Source: Gammaproteobacteria bacterium (GTDB taxonomy: Bacteria; Pseudomonadota; Gammaproteobacteria; Ga0077536). From it: 64,000 nt of DNA. The translations under genes and the position numbers were made by a program. The notes beneath the pieces were generated by a model that saw only the letters and a list, made by a program, of their open reading frames with translations, was not told the origin of the DNA and ran no database searches. Location of the stretch: the NCBI GenBank assembly GCA_024235015.1, contig JACKNG010000004.1, positions 496,001 to 560,000 of the forward strand, in the 5' to 3' direction. Of the stretch, positions 8,872 to 16,473 are shown piece after piece (position 1 is the first letter of the stretch; each line of letters starts with the position of its first letter).

Positions 8872-9141
8872 GGTACGGATCCTTTGGGCAGGGTTGGCGA
8901 AGGCGCTGCGCCCGGCACCCGGGCCGGTGCAACCTGGTCGGTCGATGATGCCGCATGTGCCGCGGGGCGCAAACCACACGCCGGGTGAGGAAGATCGGTA
9001 CGCTGATGCGGGCAGGTACGGGTGCAAGGCTCGCACCGGGCACGAGGCGCGGTCGAGGGGAAATGCGCGGCTCGGTCGGCGCGTTGGACCGGGCGCCGCC
9101 CGCACTTGCCCGGGCCTTCCCCGGGCTTATGCTTGGCGACC

Positions 9142-10347
9142 ATGAACCGTCGCGTGCACCACCCGTTCAATCCCGCCGTCCGCCTGATGGACCCGGCCTT
9201 CCATGCCGATCCGCTCGCGCACTACGCCTGGCTGCGCGCGGAGGCGCCGGTGTACTGGGACGCGACGGCGCCGCTGTGGGACGGCCGCGGCGCCTGGGGT
9301 ATCAGCCGTTACGCCGACATCCGCACGGTGCATGCCGACCACGAGACCTTCGCCTCGCGCTTCGGCTCGCGGCCCGACGCGCCGCCGGTGCCGTCGATGA
9401 TCAACCGCGACGCCCCCGAGCACCTCGCGCGCCGCGGCATCAACCGCCGCCGCTTCACCCCCGCCGCGGTGCGCCGCTACGAGGCCTACGTGCGCGAAGT
9501 CGCGGTGGACCTGATCGAGGGTGTGCGCGCGCAGGGGGGCTGTGACCTGGTCACGGATCTGGCCATGCCGCTGCCGATGCAGGTGATCGGACGCATGATG
9601 GACCTGCCGGCTGCCGACTACGCCCGCCTGCTCGAATGGTCGGACCTCATCGCCACCGGCCTGCCCGAGCAGACGCCCGCGTTCCGGGCCGCGGTGCTGG
9701 CCGCGGCCGCGGAATTCGAGGCCTACATCACCGCCTGGCTGGAGCGCCGCCGCGCCGCGCCCGGCGACGACCTGCTCTCGGCGATCGCCACCGCGCGCGT
9801 GCTCGGGCGCCCGCTCGGCGCCAAGGACCAGGTGCACGAAGCGCTGCTGCTGCTGGTCGGCGGCGACGAGACCACCCGCCACGTGCTCACCGGCGGCATC
9901 GTCGCCCTGCTCGCCGAGCGCGCCAACTGGGCCGCGCTGTGCGAGGACCCGGCGCGGATCCCGCGGGCCATCGAGGAGATGCTGCGCTGGGTTACGCCGG
10001 TGAAGACCATCGCCCGCAGCGTCACCCGCGAGGTCGAGCTCGGTGGCGAGCGACTCGCGCCTGGCGACCGCGTGATCCTGCTCTACGAGTCCGGCAACCG
10101 TGACGAGCGCGCCTTCGACGCGCCCGACAGGTTCGACATCGCGCGCGATCCCAATCGCCATCTCGCCTTCGGCGGCTACGGTCGCCACCACTGCCTCGGC
10201 GCGCACCTCGCGCGGCTCGAGATCCGGGTCATGCTGGAAGAGCTGACCGCGCGCCTGCCGGCGCTTGCGCGGGCCGATGACGCACCCCTGCGGCGCCGCC
10301 ATGGCACCTTCGTGCTCGGCCTGGAGTCGGTGCCGGTGGTGTTCTGA
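9142..10347 (+). CDS. Cytochrome P450
   Basis: A 401-residue soluble bacterial P450. The oxygen-binding I-helix motif is GGDETTRH, the ExxR of the K-helix is EEMLRW, and the heme loop FGGYGRHHCLG carries the ligand Cys351. The N-terminus has no membrane anchor, as expected for a class I enzyme fed by ferredoxin and ferredoxin reductase; neither partner is adjacent, so they must be encoded elsewhere. It likely hydroxylates a hydrophobic substrate, but the substrate cannot be named. It is divergent from the azoreductase gene (270-base gap) and converges with the next gene, 15 bases apart. Confidence 0.95.
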   Translation: MNRRVHHPFNPAVRLMDPAFHADPLAHYAWLRAEAPVYWDATAPLWDGRGAWGISRYADIRTVHADHETFASRFGSRPDAPPVPSMINRDAPEHLARRGINRRRFTPAAVRRYEAYVREVAVDLIEGVRAQGGCDLVTDLAMPLPMQVIGRMMDLPAADYARLLEWSDLIATGLPEQTPAFRAAVLAAAAEFEAYITAWLERRRAAPGDDLLSAIATARVLGRPLGAKDQVHEALLLLVGGDETTRHVLTGGIVALLAERANWAALCEDPARIPRAIEEMLRWVTPVKTIARSVTREVELGGERLAPGDRVILLYESGNRDERAFDAPDRFDIARDPNRHLAFGGYGRHHCLGAHLARLEIRVMLEELTARLPALARADDAPLRRRHGTFVLGLESVPVVF

Positions 10348-10362
10348 GGGCGCCCGACCGCT

Positions 10363-10905
10363 TCAATCGAGCACGCGCCTGGCCTGCCACCACTTCGCCC
10401 GCCAGTAGCGGTTGCGCAGCTTGGAGATGGTCACGCCGACCAGGCGCGAGGCGTGCATGAACTCGCCGTTCCTGAGGTAGATGCCGACATGGCGGCTGTT
10501 CAGGCCGGTCTTGAAAAACACCAGGTCGCCCATTTGCAACTCGTCGCGCGGCACCTCGCGCCCGCTGCGCGCCTGGGCCTCGGTGGACCGCGGCAGTGTG
10601 ATGGCGAGCCGGCTACGAAAGGTTTCGGCGACGAAGGCCGAGCAGTCGATGCCCGCACGGGTGCTGCCGCCGAGGCGGTACGGCGTGCCGTGCCAGGCCT
10701 CGTACTGGGCATAGAGGGCCTGGGCCAGCTCGCCGCGCGGGTCGATCTCGGCCGCGGGCCGCGGCGCGGGGGCGACCGGCGGCGGCAGGTGCGCATTGCG
10801 ATCCTCGATCGGCGCCGGCGCGCCGCCGCCGAGCAGCCCGCAGCCGCCGAGCAGGTTCGTTGCGCCGAGCAGGACGAGGAGCAGGCGTGGCGGCAGCGGG
10901 CGCAT
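10363..10905 (-). CDS. NlpC/P60-family cell-wall peptidase, lipoprotein
   Basis: A 180-residue exported lipoprotein. The signal peptide ends in the lipobox LGGC with lipidated Cys22, followed by a proline-rich linker. The NlpC/P60 domain has catalytic Cys88 in GIDCSAF, His139 in RHVGIY and a third polar residue His151 in FMHAS. Such enzymes cut the gamma-D-glutamyl to diamino acid bond in peptidoglycan stem peptides; the E. coli relatives Spr and NlpC are similar in size. It lies next to an L,D-transpeptidase gene on the same strand, so the pair probably serves peptidoglycan remodelling. Confidence 0.93.
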   Translation of the reverse strand: MRPLPPRLLLVLLGATNLLGGCGLLGGGAPAPIEDRNAHLPPPVAPAPRPAAEIDPRGELAQALYAQYEAWHGTPYRLGGSTRAGIDCSAFVAETFRSRLAITLPRSTEAQARSGREVPRDELQMGDLVFFKTGLNSRHVGIYLRNGEFMHASRLVGVTISKLRNRYWRAKWWQARRVLD

Positions 10906-11040
10906 GCGCCGGCATTATGGCGAAACTCGGGCGGCGCGCCACGCTGCCACGGCCGTGCGTTCGAGGTCGACGCCGAGCAATCGGACGCGCGCGCCGACGA
11001 CCGCGATCTGGACCGCTGCGGCGCGGCGGGCGGCCGACGA

Positions 11041-12192
11041 TCAGCCGTCGGGTGAGGGTGCGCCGCCGCTGGCCTCGAGGCGTGCCGGCGCCAGGTTCTG
11101 GACCTCGCGCGCTGCCGCCAGCCAGTTGGCCAGGGTCAGGCCCGCTCGCGTGACGGGCACCGGGATGCCGCGTCGCTCACGGACCACCTCGGCGACCAGC
11201 GCCGCGTTCACGGCCGCTGGTACAACGTCGGCGCGCGCGAGCGCCACGGCGATCACGCGCGCGGCCTCGGCGTCGAGATCGCGCGTGTCCTCGGCCAGCG
11301 GCGGGTGGACCTCGAGGTAGAGTTCGCCGTCGCGCCAGCCGGCCAGCACCGGCTGGTCGACGATGTACACCGGCGTCTTCAAGGCCACGCGGGCGAACAG
11401 GGATTCGATGTCCTCGGGGTAGAGCCGGATGCAGCCGTGACTGACCCGCATGCCGACCCCGCCGGGCTTGTTGGTGCCGTGGATGAGGTAGTTCGGTTGT
11501 GACAAGCGCAGGCGGAAGCGGCCGAGCGGGTTGTCGGGACCGGGCGGTACTGCGGCCGGCAGCGGATCGCCGGCCGCGGCGTGCTCGGCGCGTACCGAGG
11601 CCGGCGGATACCAGGTCGGGTCGCGCGTCTTCTGCGTCACCTGCATGCTGCCGGTCGGCGTCTCCCAGCCCTCGCGGCCGATGCCGATGGGATGGCTGTG
11701 CACGCGCAGCGTGCGGCCGGCGGCGCCGTCGGTGTGCTCGAAGGCGAGCAGGCGCATGGTCGGCAGGTTGACGATGATGCCGTCGCGCGGGGCATCGGGT
11801 ATGACCAGCAGGGTCGGCAGGTAGAGTGGCGTGCCGGCGCCGGGCAGCCAGGGATCGACCGCGGGGTTGGACGCACGCAGTTCGGCGTAGCCGAGATCGT
11901 AGACGCGCGCGAGATCGGTGAAGGTGTCCTCGTGGCGGGTGTGGATCACCTGCAGTTCGCCGAGGACCTCGGTTGCCGGCGTGACCGCGTCGAAGCGGCG
12001 CGTGTCCAGCGGCGCGTGCACCACGCTCACGATGCGCGCCGTCGATTCGTGGCGCGGTTCGAACGAGGGCAGGCCAGCGGGCAGCAGGGCGCAGCCGGCG
12101 CCGCTGGACAGGATCAGCAGCGCCGCCAGGCCGTGCAGCGCCGTGCGCAACGGCGCGGCGGCAGCGGCGGACCTGTCCACGGGCCGCGTCAT
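11041..12192 (-). CDS. L,D-transpeptidase (YkuD domain) with LysM-like N-terminus
   Basis: A 383-residue envelope enzyme. After an N-terminal hydrophobic export segment ending near AGC, a LysM-like stretch (HTRHEDTFTDLARVYDLGYAELRASNP) binds glycan. The YkuD catalytic domain follows, with IHGTNKPGGVGM and the active-site motif SHGCIRLYPED, in which Cys is the nucleophile. The first Cys lies in GAGCALLP, so the protein may be a lipoprotein although the lipobox is imperfect. It would cross-link peptidoglycan stem peptides or attach outer-membrane lipoprotein, as ErfK/YbiS-type enzymes do. The C-terminal 100 residues beyond the catalytic domain are of unknown role. Confidence 0.94.
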   Translation of the reverse strand: MTRPVDRSAAAAAPLRTALHGLAALLILSSGAGCALLPAGLPSFEPRHESTARIVSVVHAPLDTRRFDAVTPATEVLGELQVIHTRHEDTFTDLARVYDLGYAELRASNPAVDPWLPGAGTPLYLPTLLVIPDAPRDGIIVNLPTMRLLAFEHTDGAAGRTLRVHSHPIGIGREGWETPTGSMQVTQKTRDPTWYPPASVRAEHAAAGDPLPAAVPPGPDNPLGRFRLRLSQPNYLIHGTNKPGGVGMRVSHGCIRLYPEDIESLFARVALKTPVYIVDQPVLAGWRDGELYLEVHPPLAEDTRDLDAEAARVIAVALARADVVPAAVNAALVAEVVRERRGIPVPVTRAGLTLANWLAAAREVQNLAPARLEASGGAPSPDG

Positions 12193-12217
12193 CCCGTGCC
12201 CCGGTTGGTGCGGGTCG

Positions 12218-12385
12218 TCATTCCTTGATGCCGAGCACGCACGACTTGGCGTATGCCGTCGCCTCGTTGGCGGTCCAGTCGCCCTTGGCCTTCGCGTCCA
12301 TGGCCTTGCACCAGCGCTCGGAGCCGACTTCCGGCGCGCAGGCCGTCAACAGCAGCACCGCTGCACCGAGAATGAGTGTCTTCAT
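12218..12385 (-). CDS. Small lipoprotein, DUF3012-type
   Basis: A 55-residue lipoprotein: MKTLILGAAVLLLTAC is a complete signal peptide and lipobox with Cys16. The mature part (PEVGSERWCKAM, then KGDWTANEATAYAKSC) matches the short DUF3012 family, which is found in gammaproteobacteria and has no known function; two Cys in the mature part could form a disulfide in the periplasm. The ATG at 12385 is preceded by GGAACCTCC-like purine/pyrimidine sequence on the coding strand, not an ideal ribosome site. It is 25 bases upstream of the L,D-transpeptidase gene on the same strand and may be its operon partner. Confidence 0.82.
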   Translation of the reverse strand: MKTLILGAAVLLLTACAPEVGSERWCKAMDAKAKGDWTANEATAYAKSCVLGIKE

Positions 12386-13019
12386 GGCGGGAGGTTCCTT
12401 CGCTCGGGTGGTCGATTGTAGGCAATCCCGGTCAGCACGTAGACCTGCGCCGGGTGGTGCGGTTGCCGGGAGTGTGCGCCTGCGCGCAAGTCCGGCGGCT
12501 GCCACCCGGCGGCCATGGCGGGCCGAGGCGGCGTCGTGATGTCGCTGCGCCCGACCCGCGTGGCCGCGATGCGCGGCACGCGGCCGGCATGGTCCTTGCT
12601 GCCGTCGCGGTCGTTGGTGTTCACCTTCGCGGGGCAGGTGTCAGGCGCGCGCGGTTCGAGGCGCCGGATGAGAGCGCTGTTCTGCAGCGGGCTCGCCGGC
12701 TGCGCCGCCGTCGAACCGGCCACGGGAATGGCGAGCGGAAGGGCGCGGGGCATGACCACGAACGCGCGCCGGTGCGGGCCGTCGTCGCGCAGGACCCTGC
12801 GCGCCGTGTTCTCGCCGCCATGCCTCCGGTGCAGCTCGACGATGCCGCCACGGGCGCGGAGAACGCCCGGCGCGAGTGCGCGTCCGTGGACCCGAGCGGT
12901 GCGGTTTCGGGCCGCATGGTGCGCGGCCCTGCCATTGCCCTGTGGCCCCGCCCGCGCGTACAGTCGCCGGGGATCCCGATAGCGCGAGATGGCGCTGCGT
13001 CGGGGTCGGGGAGAACAGG
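12386..13019. other. 634-base interval with no supported gene
   Basis: No frame in this interval gives a protein with a recognisable domain, signal peptide or good ribosome binding site; frames that stay open are arginine/proline/alanine-rich and look like GC-driven noise. The last 30 bases hold the promoter-proximal region of the dioxygenase gene (TCGGGGAGAACAGG just before its ATG). It may be a decayed gene, a regulatory region or an undetected RNA gene. Confidence 0.5.
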
Positions 13020-13880
13020 ATGACACTCGAATTCCGACCGCTGCACCCGAGCTTCGTCGCCGAGGCCAGCGCCGTGGACCTGCGCACGGTCGACGATGCC
13101 GCAACGCTGGACGCGATCCGCGCCGGTATGGACGCGTACGCTGTCCTGGTGTTCCGCGACCAGCAGTTCACCGACGCCGACCAGCTCGCCTTCGCGCGGC
13201 GCTTCGATGGTGAACTGCATGCCAAGACCGGTATCGCGGCGCTGGGCCCGAACCGCTTCGACAACGAGGCCCTGACCGACATCTCCAATGTCGACGCCAG
13301 CGGCGGCCTGTTGCCGAGCGACGATCGCCGGCGCCAGTACGGGCTGGCCAATCGCCTCTGGCACACCGATGCCTCGTTCGAGGATCCGCGCGGGCGCTAC
13401 TCCATGCTGTCGACGCGGGTGGTACCGCGCGCGGGTATCGCCAACACCGAGTTCGCCGACATGCGTGCGGCCTGGGATGCCTTGCCGGCGGACGAGCAGG
13501 CGCGCCTCGACGGCCTGCGTACGCATCACTCCATCGCCTACTCGCGCCAGGTGCTCGGGTTCGAATTCTCCGCCGCGGAGGCGGCACGACTGGAGGGCGC
13601 GGAGCAGCCGCTGGTCCTGCGCAATCCGCGCACCGGGCGCGCCGCGCTCTACCTCGCTTCGCACGCCTCGCGCATCCTCGACTGGCCGCTGCCCGACGGG
13701 CGCCTGTTGCTGCGCGACCTGATCGAACACGCCACGCAACGCGAGTTCGTCTACGCGCACGAATGGCGCAGCGGGGATTTCATCATCTGGGACAACCGCG
13801 CGACCATGCATCGCGCGCGGCCGTTCGACGACACGCGCGAGCGCCGCGAGCTGCGCCGGGTGACGACGCTCGACCGGTGA
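13020..13880 (+). CDS. TauD/TfdA-family 2-oxoglutarate/Fe(II) dioxygenase
   Basis: A 286-residue non-heme iron dioxygenase. The iron-binding triad is visible as WHTDASF (His and Asp) and ATMHRARPF (distal His), and the 2-oxoglutarate-binding Arg is in RRELRRVT near the C-terminus. The family hydroxylates substrates such as taurine, 2,4-D and related aryloxy or sulfonated compounds, releasing CO2 and succinate; the short ELHAKTG and WDNRATMHRA blocks look closer to TfdA-like enzymes than to TauD. The ATG at 13020 follows GGGGAGAACAGG. It is not next to a sulfonate transporter, so taurine use is not supported; the substrate is unknown. Confidence 0.92.
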   Translation: MTLEFRPLHPSFVAEASAVDLRTVDDAATLDAIRAGMDAYAVLVFRDQQFTDADQLAFARRFDGELHAKTGIAALGPNRFDNEALTDISNVDASGGLLPSDDRRRQYGLANRLWHTDASFEDPRGRYSMLSTRVVPRAGIANTEFADMRAAWDALPADEQARLDGLRTHHSIAYSRQVLGFEFSAAEAARLEGAEQPLVLRNPRTGRAALYLASHASRILDWPLPDGRLLLRDLIEHATQREFVYAHEWRSGDFIIWDNRATMHRARPFDDTRERRELRRVTTLDR

Positions 13881-13908
13881 GCGCCGCCGGTGGCGGCGCG
13901 GTCGCCTG

Positions 13909-14253
13909 TTACCAGCCGGGGGTCGATTCCGCGCCGTCGTCGCGGAACGGCGTGGTGAAGATGTCGAGGATGCCGATCGCCATGCGCGCACCGCCGCGCA
14001 GGGCCTGGCCGGCTGCCAGCACGGTACCGCGGGCGGTGCCGGTGATGAGGGCGCCGGCGCCGAAGTTGCGCGCATCGGTACCGATCTCATCGACGATGCG
14101 TCCGGGCGAGGTGACCGAATCGACGGCACCGGTGGCGATGAGCTGCTCGGCACGCTGGTCGCCGGCGATCATGCGCTCTTCGGCCTGCGTGGTCGGGGCG
14201 AGGACGACGACGAGGAAGAGGGCCGCGCAGGCGGCGCTGAGACGGATGTTCAT
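13909..14253 (-). CDS. Secreted small protein with VTSPG motif, paralogue of the gene at 59579
   Basis: A 114-residue protein with a signal peptide (MNIRLSAACAALFLVVVLA, cleavage near TQA-EE). The mature part has DSVTSPGRIVDEIG, GALITGTARGTVLAAGQALRGGARMAIG and a C-terminal TTPFRDD. The same pattern (VTSPG-x-V-V-x-x-I, T-G-x-x-x-G, AGQA-x-x-G, a C-terminal T-x-P-x-RD) occurs in the 97-residue protein at 59579-59872, so the two are paralogues. Glycine and alanine spacing suggests amphipathic or membrane-associating helices. I do not recognise the family and assign no function. Confidence 0.7.
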   Translation of the reverse strand: MNIRLSAACAALFLVVVLAPTTQAEERMIAGDQRAEQLIATGAVDSVTSPGRIVDEIGTDARNFGAGALITGTARGTVLAAGQALRGGARMAIGILDIFTTPFRDDGAESTPGW

Positions 14254-14358
14254 GACGGGTGGTTCTCCCGGGATGGATTGTCGTGGGCCGGCGCACGGGC
14301 TCGGGCGGTCTGCCCGAGGGGCACCCATTGCGCAGCCAAACGCATTATAGACAGTAAG

Positions 14359-14387
14359 TTGCGCGATTTTCATCATAAATTGCGCAA
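14359..14387. promoter_or_regulatory. AT-rich divergent promoter region with inverted TTGCGC sites
   Basis: Between the divergent small secreted protein and the quinone reductase lies the most AT-rich stretch of the neighbourhood (about 14340-14395). TTGCGC at 14359-14364 is mirrored by GCGCAA within TTGCGCAA at 14380-14387, with TATAG- and CATAAA-like hexamers nearby that could be -10 elements. This looks like a divergent promoter with an operator; the binding protein is unknown. Confidence 0.35.
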
Positions 14388-14427
14388 ATAAATGAAGAGA
14401 AGCGCCCGGCGGCGCGGGAGGGGAAGC

Positions 14428-15411
14428 ATGCGGGCATTGCTGTGCCGCGCCTGGGGCGCGGTCGACGGGTTGGAGGTGGCCGAGAGCGACGCACCGCGGC
14501 CGGGCCCGGGCCAGGTCCTGATCGAGGTCCGCGCGACGGCGGTCAATTACGCCGACGCCATCATGGTCGGCGGCACCTACCAGACGAAACCGCCGCTGCC
14601 GTTCTCGCCGGGTCTCGAAACCGCGGGCACCGTGCTGGCGATCGGCGAGGGGGTGACCCGGGTCGCGCCGGGTGACCGCGTCATGGCCCTGTTGCACTAC
14701 GGCGGCATGGCCGAGCAGGCGCTGGCCGACGCAGCGGATACCTGGCGTATCCCGGACGGTATGGGGTGGCGCGACGCGGCGGCGTTTCCGGTCGCCTATT
14801 TCTCCTCCGACGTCGCCCTGCGCTGGGCCGGGCGCCTCGAAGCCGGCGAGACCCTGCTCGTACTCGGCGCGGCCGGCGGGGTGGGGCTGACCGCGGTCGA
14901 GATCGGCAAGGCGATGGGGGCGCGCGTCATCGCCGCGGCCAGCACGGCGGAGAAACTCGCCGCGGCGCGCGACCACGGCGCCGACGAACTGATCAACTAC
15001 GCCAGCGAAGACCTCAAGACGCGCATGCGGGAAGTGACCGGTGAGCGCGGCGCCGACGTCTGCTTCGATCCCGTCGGCGGCGATCTCTTCGACGCGGCCT
15101 TGTCGTCGCTCGGCTGGGGCGGGCGCTACGTCCACGTCGGCTTCGTCGGCGGCGTGCCACAGGTGCCGGCCAACCGCCTGCTGGTCAAGAACCGCGCCGC
15201 GCTGGGTTCGGCGCTGCGCTACTACCGCTGGCACGCGCCGGACAAGCTCGCAACGTCCGTCGCGGCCCTGCTGGGCTGGTACGGCGAAGGGCGCCTGCGC
15301 CCGCTGGTCACCCACGAATTACCGCTCGAGCGCGGCGTCGAGGCACTCCAACTGCTCACCCAGCGCCGCGCCCACGGCCGCGTGCTGGTGGTGCCCGGTG
15401 CGCCGTTGTGA
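14428..15411 (+). CDS. Quinone oxidoreductase-type (zinc-free) medium-chain dehydrogenase/reductase
   Basis: A 327-residue MDR-family NADPH-dependent oxidoreductase. The quinone-oxidoreductase core motifs are VNYADAIMVGGTY, PGLETAGTVLAIGEGV, the nucleotide-binding loop LGAAGGVGLTAVEIGKAMGA, and FDPVGGDLFDAALSSLGWGGRYVHVGF. The zinc-binding cysteines of alcohol dehydrogenases are absent. Such enzymes reduce quinones, enals or acryloyl-CoA-like substrates with NADPH. The ATG at 14428 was chosen because GGGAGGGGAAGC precedes it and the fold starts directly after; an ATG 12 codons upstream lacks a good site. Transcription probably starts in the AT-rich region upstream. Confidence 0.92.
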   Translation: MRALLCRAWGAVDGLEVAESDAPRPGPGQVLIEVRATAVNYADAIMVGGTYQTKPPLPFSPGLETAGTVLAIGEGVTRVAPGDRVMALLHYGGMAEQALADAADTWRIPDGMGWRDAAAFPVAYFSSDVALRWAGRLEAGETLLVLGAAGGVGLTAVEIGKAMGARVIAAASTAEKLAAARDHGADELINYASEDLKTRMREVTGERGADVCFDPVGGDLFDAALSSLGWGGRYVHVGFVGGVPQVPANRLLVKNRAALGSALRYYRWHAPDKLATSVAALLGWYGEGRLRPLVTHELPLERGVEALQLLTQRRAHGRVLVVPGAPL

Positions 15412-15439
15412 GCACGGCGCGGCGTCGCGCGGGCCGAGG

Positions 15440-15585
15440 AATCAATCACTTGAAGCGCGGTGTCAGACACCGCCAGGCGCCACCGGCCGCTTCGACGTCG
15501 TCATGTCCGCGGCGCGGCGGGGCGCCCGCTAATCCGGTTACGGATCCTTAGATCAATCAGTTACCCGCCGGTGTCAGACACCGCC
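15440..15585 (+). repeat. REP-like repeat cluster 1 (two direct copies)
   Basis: Two copies of a 32-bp unit: an ATCAA box, 13 variable bases, then the imperfect palindrome GGTGTCAGACACC. The palindromes lie at 15459-15471 and 15570-15582, 111 bases apart, in the gap between the quinone reductase and the enoyl-CoA hydratase. The same unit recurs at 28788-28929 and, inverted, at 33508-33640. The 13-base spacing between box and palindrome is the same in both copies. It resembles REP-type elements; no transposase is nearby. Confidence 0.8.
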
Positions 15586-15612
15586 GATCAGCCCAGGGGA
15601 GATCAGTCCGCC

Positions 15613-16365
15613 ATGTCCATCATCGTCACCGAGCCGCGGCCGCACGTCGTGCTCATCGCCATCGACAACCAGCCCAAGTTCAATGCCATGAGCCGCGCCA
15701 TGATGGCGGACCTGGCCGGCCACTGGGATCGGCTGGAGGCCTCCGATTGCCGCGCCATCGTCCTGACCGGTGCCGGCGACAAGGCCTTCAGCGCCGGCGC
15801 CGACGTCTCCGGCGACCTCTCGGCGAGCGAGGAGACCGCGCGCATGGTCAACCGCGCCCTGCTCAAGACCTCGAGCTATCCCAAGCCCATCATCGCCGCG
15901 GTCAACGGCGTGTGCGCCGGCGGCGGGGTCGAACTCATGCTGTCGTCGGACATCCGTCTCGCCGCGCCGCACGCGCGCTTCGGCCTGCCGGAAGTCAAGT
16001 GGGGCATCTATCCCTTCGGCGGCGCGACCGCCAAGCTCGTGCAGCAGATCGGCTACGTGCATGCCATGAAGCTCCTGCTCACGGCGCAGATGATCGGGGC
16101 GGAGGAGGCACGCCGCATTGCGCTCGTCAACGACATCGTGCCGGCGGGCGAACTGGTCGACCGTGCGCTCGACCTGGCCGAGGTCATCGCCGCCAACAGC
16201 CCGGTGGCGGTGCAGGCGGTCAAGCGTCACGTCAGCGAGGGCGCCGCCGAGGCCGCGCTCGCCCGCGAGCCGGCCGAGCAGGCGCGCGGCGACGCGGTGC
16301 GCGCGAGCGCCGATTTCGCCGAGGGGGTGAGCGCGTTCCGCGAGAAGCGCAGCCCGCGCTACTGA
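15613..16365 (+). CDS. Enoyl-CoA hydratase/isomerase family protein
   Basis: A 250-residue crotonase-fold enzyme. AFSAGADVSGDL is the CoA-side oxyanion loop, GGGVELMLSSDIRLAA carries the first catalytic Glu and FGLPEVKWGIYPFGG carries the second, so hydratase activity is plausible. It hydrates or isomerises enoyl-CoA intermediates of beta-oxidation or of side-chain breakdown. The ATG at 15613 follows GGGGAGATCAGTCC. It is preceded by the repeat cluster, not by another coding gene, so it likely has its own promoter or is read from the quinone reductase gene. Confidence 0.92.
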   Translation: MSIIVTEPRPHVVLIAIDNQPKFNAMSRAMMADLAGHWDRLEASDCRAIVLTGAGDKAFSAGADVSGDLSASEETARMVNRALLKTSSYPKPIIAAVNGVCAGGGVELMLSSDIRLAAPHARFGLPEVKWGIYPFGGATAKLVQQIGYVHAMKLLLTAQMIGAEEARRIALVNDIVPAGELVDRALDLAEVIAANSPVAVQAVKRHVSEGAAEAALAREPAEQARGDAVRASADFAEGVSAFREKRSPRY

Positions 16366-16413
16366 GCCGGCGCCAGCCGGCTGCCGCCCTCACCCGGGCG
16401 GGCTTGCGCCGGC

Positions 16414-16466
16414 CTCCCCGCGCGGCTTTAATCTGAACAGCGTTCAGATTAAAGCCGCGCGGGGAG
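16414..16466 (+). promoter_or_regulatory. Perfect 25-bp inverted repeat overlapping the ribosome binding site
   Basis: Left arm 16414-16438 and right arm 16442-16466 are exact reverse complements (25 of 25 bases) around a 3-base centre. The core TTTAATCTGAAC / GTTCAGATTAAA looks like a TetR-family operator; the outer GC-rich bases extend the symmetry into the GGGGAG ribosome site, seven bases before the amidohydrolase ATG at 16474. As RNA it would form a very stable hairpin that hides the ribosome site. The TetR gene two positions downstream in the same operon is the obvious candidate to bind it. Confidence 0.8.
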
Positions 16467-16473
16467 AACGACC

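Noticed and set aside
12515..12982. A 155-codon frame in the gene-free gap
   Set aside because: Arg/Ala/Pro-rich, no domain, no ribosome site, and equally long frames exist on the other strand.
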